Assembly (NCBI RefSeq): GCF_008274585.1
Contig: NZ_VTRT01000001.1
Coordinates: 1,240,001 to 1,304,000 of the forward strand
Length of the DNA stretch: 64,000 nucleotides
Direction: 5' to 3'
Source of the DNA: Pedobacter sp. BS3
Lineage (GTDB): Bacteria; Bacteroidota; Bacteroidia; Sphingobacteriales; Sphingobacteriaceae
Positions 62,171 to 64,000 of this stretch are shown here, piece after piece. The notes under the pieces are model-generated. The model ran no database searches and had not been told where the DNA came from. It worked only from the letters and a program-made list of their open reading frames with translations. A program made the translations under genes and the position numbers. Position 1 is the stretch's first letter, and each line of letters begins with the position of its first letter.

Positions 62171-63691
62171 ATGATTAAAAGATACATTATCCTGCCGCTC
62201 GTTCTCTTGGCGAGCTTAGCTAAGGCGCAGCAGAAACCCAATATCGTGGTGATTTTGTCAGATGACCATGCTTACCAGACCATTAGCGCTTATGGCAGCC
62301 GGTATGCCAGCACACCCAATATAGACCGTATTGCTAAAGAAGGCGCTATATTGAACAGGGCGTATGTCACTAACTCACTTTGCGGCCCCAGTCGGGCAGT
62401 TATACTAACCGGTAAGTACAGCCATAAGAACGGCTTTAAGCAGAATGTGGGAGGCGTAGCGTTCGATGCTTCGCAGGATAACTTTGCCAGGGAGCTGCAG
62501 CTTGCAGGCTACCAGACAGCCTGGATAGGAAAATATCACCTGGAGAGCCAGCCTGAAGGATTCAGTTATTGGGAAATATTGCCCGGTCAGGGGAGATACT
62601 ACAACCCTGAGTTTATTGAGATGAATGGTGAGAAAGTGCGGCGCAACGGATACGTGACCAATGTTGTTTCTGATCTGGCTGAAAGCTGGCTGGATAAACG
62701 CGATAAGACAAAACCCTTTTGCCTGGTTATCGGGCATAAGGCCACACATCGTAACTGGATGCCGGATACAGCCGATCTGGGCAGGTATGACAAGGTGAAC
62801 TTTCCATTGCCGGCTAATTTTTACGATGATTATGCCGGCAGAAAAGCGGCACAGGCTCAGAACATGACCATTGCGCAAACCATGCTGGTTGATAAGGATC
62901 TCAAAATGTTCCCCGAGGGAGAAAAAGACCGGAGCCTGGCGCCTATGAATCCGGCGCAGCGCACCCGTTATAAAGCGTATTATGATTCTATCCGGGCAGA
63001 TTTTGAATCACGCCATCTCACAGGAAAATCACTCATAGAATGGAAATACCAGCGTTATATGCGTGATTATTTAAGCACTGCGGCGGCTTTAGACCGCAAC
63101 GTAGGCCGTATCCTCGATTATCTTGACCAGCATCAGCTAAGTAAAAATACGCTGGTTATTTATATGTCAGACCAGGGATTCTTTATGGGCGAGCATGGCT
63201 GGTTTGATAAACGTTTCATGTACGAGGAATCATTCCGCACACCGATGCTCGTCCGTTATCCCGGGGTAATAAAGCCCGGCACAGCATCCAATGATTTTAT
63301 CCTGAACCTGGATATTGCGCCAACCCTGCTGGATGCGGCGCATGCAGCAATCCCTGCCGGCATGCAGGGAAGATCATTTTTGCCCTTGCTTTCGGGCAGG
63401 CAGGCACAGGGCCGGGATGCTATGTATTATCATTATTACGAGGCTGCTGTTCACCTGGTATCGCCGCATTTCGGCATTCGTACACAGCGCTACAAGCTCA
63501 TTCGTTTTTATGAGCGGGTAAACAGCTGGGAACTTTTTGATCTTGAAAAAGATCCGAAGGAGATGAATAACCTGTATGGTAAAAAAGGCTATGAAGAAAT
63601 TACCCGGAATCTCAAATCGCAGCTAAAGAATTTAATAGTCCAATACCAGGATGATGAGGCTTTAAACATTTTTAATACCCCCGTTAAGTAG
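62171..63691 (+). CDS. S1 sulfatase, N-acetylglucosamine-6-sulfatase-like
   Basis: A 506-residue secreted sulfatase (signal peptide IILPLVLLASLAKA). It has SDDHAYQTISAYG, C71-G-P-S-R, and SDQGFFMGEHGWFDKRF, a pattern resembling the GlcNAc-6-sulfatase-like S1 group. Even so the substrate may be another sugar in this locus. It follows GH2 by 198 bases, with a hairpin between, so it may be a separate transcript. It is the fifth sulfatase and the last gene in the window. Confidence 0.9.
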   Translation: MIKRYIILPLVLLASLAKAQQKPNIVVILSDDHAYQTISAYGSRYASTPNIDRIAKEGAILNRAYVTNSLCGPSRAVILTGKYSHKNGFKQNVGGVAFDASQDNFARELQLAGYQTAWIGKYHLESQPEGFSYWEILPGQGRYYNPEFIEMNGEKVRRNGYVTNVVSDLAESWLDKRDKTKPFCLVIGHKATHRNWMPDTADLGRYDKVNFPLPANFYDDYAGRKAAQAQNMTIAQTMLVDKDLKMFPEGEKDRSLAPMNPAQRTRYKAYYDSIRADFESRHLTGKSLIEWKYQRYMRDYLSTAAALDRNVGRILDYLDQHQLSKNTLVIYMSDQGFFMGEHGWFDKRFMYEESFRTPMLVRYPGVIKPGTASNDFILNLDIAPTLLDAAHAAIPAGMQGRSFLPLLSGRQAQGRDAMYYHYYEAAVHLVSPHFGIRTQRYKLIRFYERVNSWELFDLEKDPKEMNNLYGKKGYEEITRNLKSQLKNLIVQYQDDEALNIFNTPVK

Positions 63692-64000
63692 CGTTTTACA
63701 TGCTTACAGTGCGATAACTACAAAATTCATATTATCTGATACAAATTTGTTACACGCAGATAAGCTGTGCGCTTAATATTGTTTAACCAAAAAAGGAGGT
63801 AAATGATGATTTAGAGTTTACTTACTATAAACCAGGATAAACTAAACTAATAACAATTCCCTGAAAGGGCTAACTCAATTTATTAACCGGATTATAACAT
63901 ACAATTTTAAACCTATAAGCTTTTGCTGATGAAAGAATGGTATTAGCCGTTGTTCGGGGCAATAATATTTCTGGGATTATTACAGGATAATAAATCTTAT
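63692..64000. other. AT-rich gene-free end of the window
   Basis: Only short ORFs of under 20 codons are present. The stretch could be the leader or promoter region of a gene beyond the window edge. No motif strong enough to annotate was seen. Confidence 0.6.

Overview
The window comes from a Bacteroidota chromosome, most likely the Chitinophagaceae/Sphingobacteriaceae side. The evidence is a SusC/SusD pair, a type 9 secretion (T9SS) sorting domain, TAnnTTTG-type promoter boxes, few Shine-Dalgarno sites, lipoprotein hydrolases, and intergenic DNA built from the short dispersed repeats typical of these genomes. Genus cannot be read from the sequence. No rRNA, tRNA, CRISPR array, intact transposase or phage gene was seen.

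Region 1 (1-20.8 kb) makes a surface polysaccharide, probably a Wzx/Wzy-dependent O-antigen. It opens with the end of an ATP-binding regulator and 600 bp of repeat mosaic. Then come a Wzz chain-length protein, a Wzx flippase, a Wzy-like polymerase, five glycosyltransferases and an O-acetyltransferase, tightly packed, on one strand and very AT-rich (2.2-10.7 kb). Next is a WbpV-like reductase/epimerase, a WbpL-like initiating sugar-phosphate transferase and a WbpM-like 4,6-dehydratase. In Pseudomonas such a trio makes and primes with a UDP-linked 2-acetamido-2,6-dideoxyhexose (FucNAc/QuiNAc). Here the trio is split by an AAA/DUF4143 ATPase under a large palindrome and by a toxin-antitoxin pair whose toxin is destroyed. 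A Wzi/RemB-like outer-membrane protein and another glycosyltransferase close the block.

Region 2 (20.7-28.3 kb) is ordinary: a Nudix hydrolase with a small partner gene, a LemA-TPM-TPM operon, a dipeptidyl-peptidase III lipoprotein, a second WecA/MraY-type transferase and an alpha/beta hydrolase.

Region 3 (28.4-63.7 kb) is a large polysaccharide-utilisation locus. A minus operon encodes an AraC regulator, an unclassified clan-A-like hydrolase, a GH27 and a GH43-like enzyme. A divergent plus operon encodes a T9SS-sorted surface protein, SusC, SusD and an esterase. Then follow araB-araD-araA with their Nudix-type AraR repressor, five S1 sulfatases (all with C-x-P-S-R), a GH42-like lipoprotein, a GH36-like enzyme, a second AraC paralogue, a second copy of the unclassified hydrolase, and a GH2 enzyme. 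The most economical reading is uptake and dismantling of a sulfated polysaccharide rich in L-arabinose and galactose, with released L-arabinose going through AraA, AraB and AraD to D-xylulose 5-phosphate. Sulfated arabinans and arabinogalactans of green seaweeds fit this enzyme set; that substrate is an inference.

The most novel material is the paralogous pair of unclassified clan-A-like hydrolases, the sulfatase plus arabinose-catabolism combination, the palindromic control region of the DUF4143 ATPase, and the step-by-step decay of the ParE-like toxin beside an intact antitoxin.
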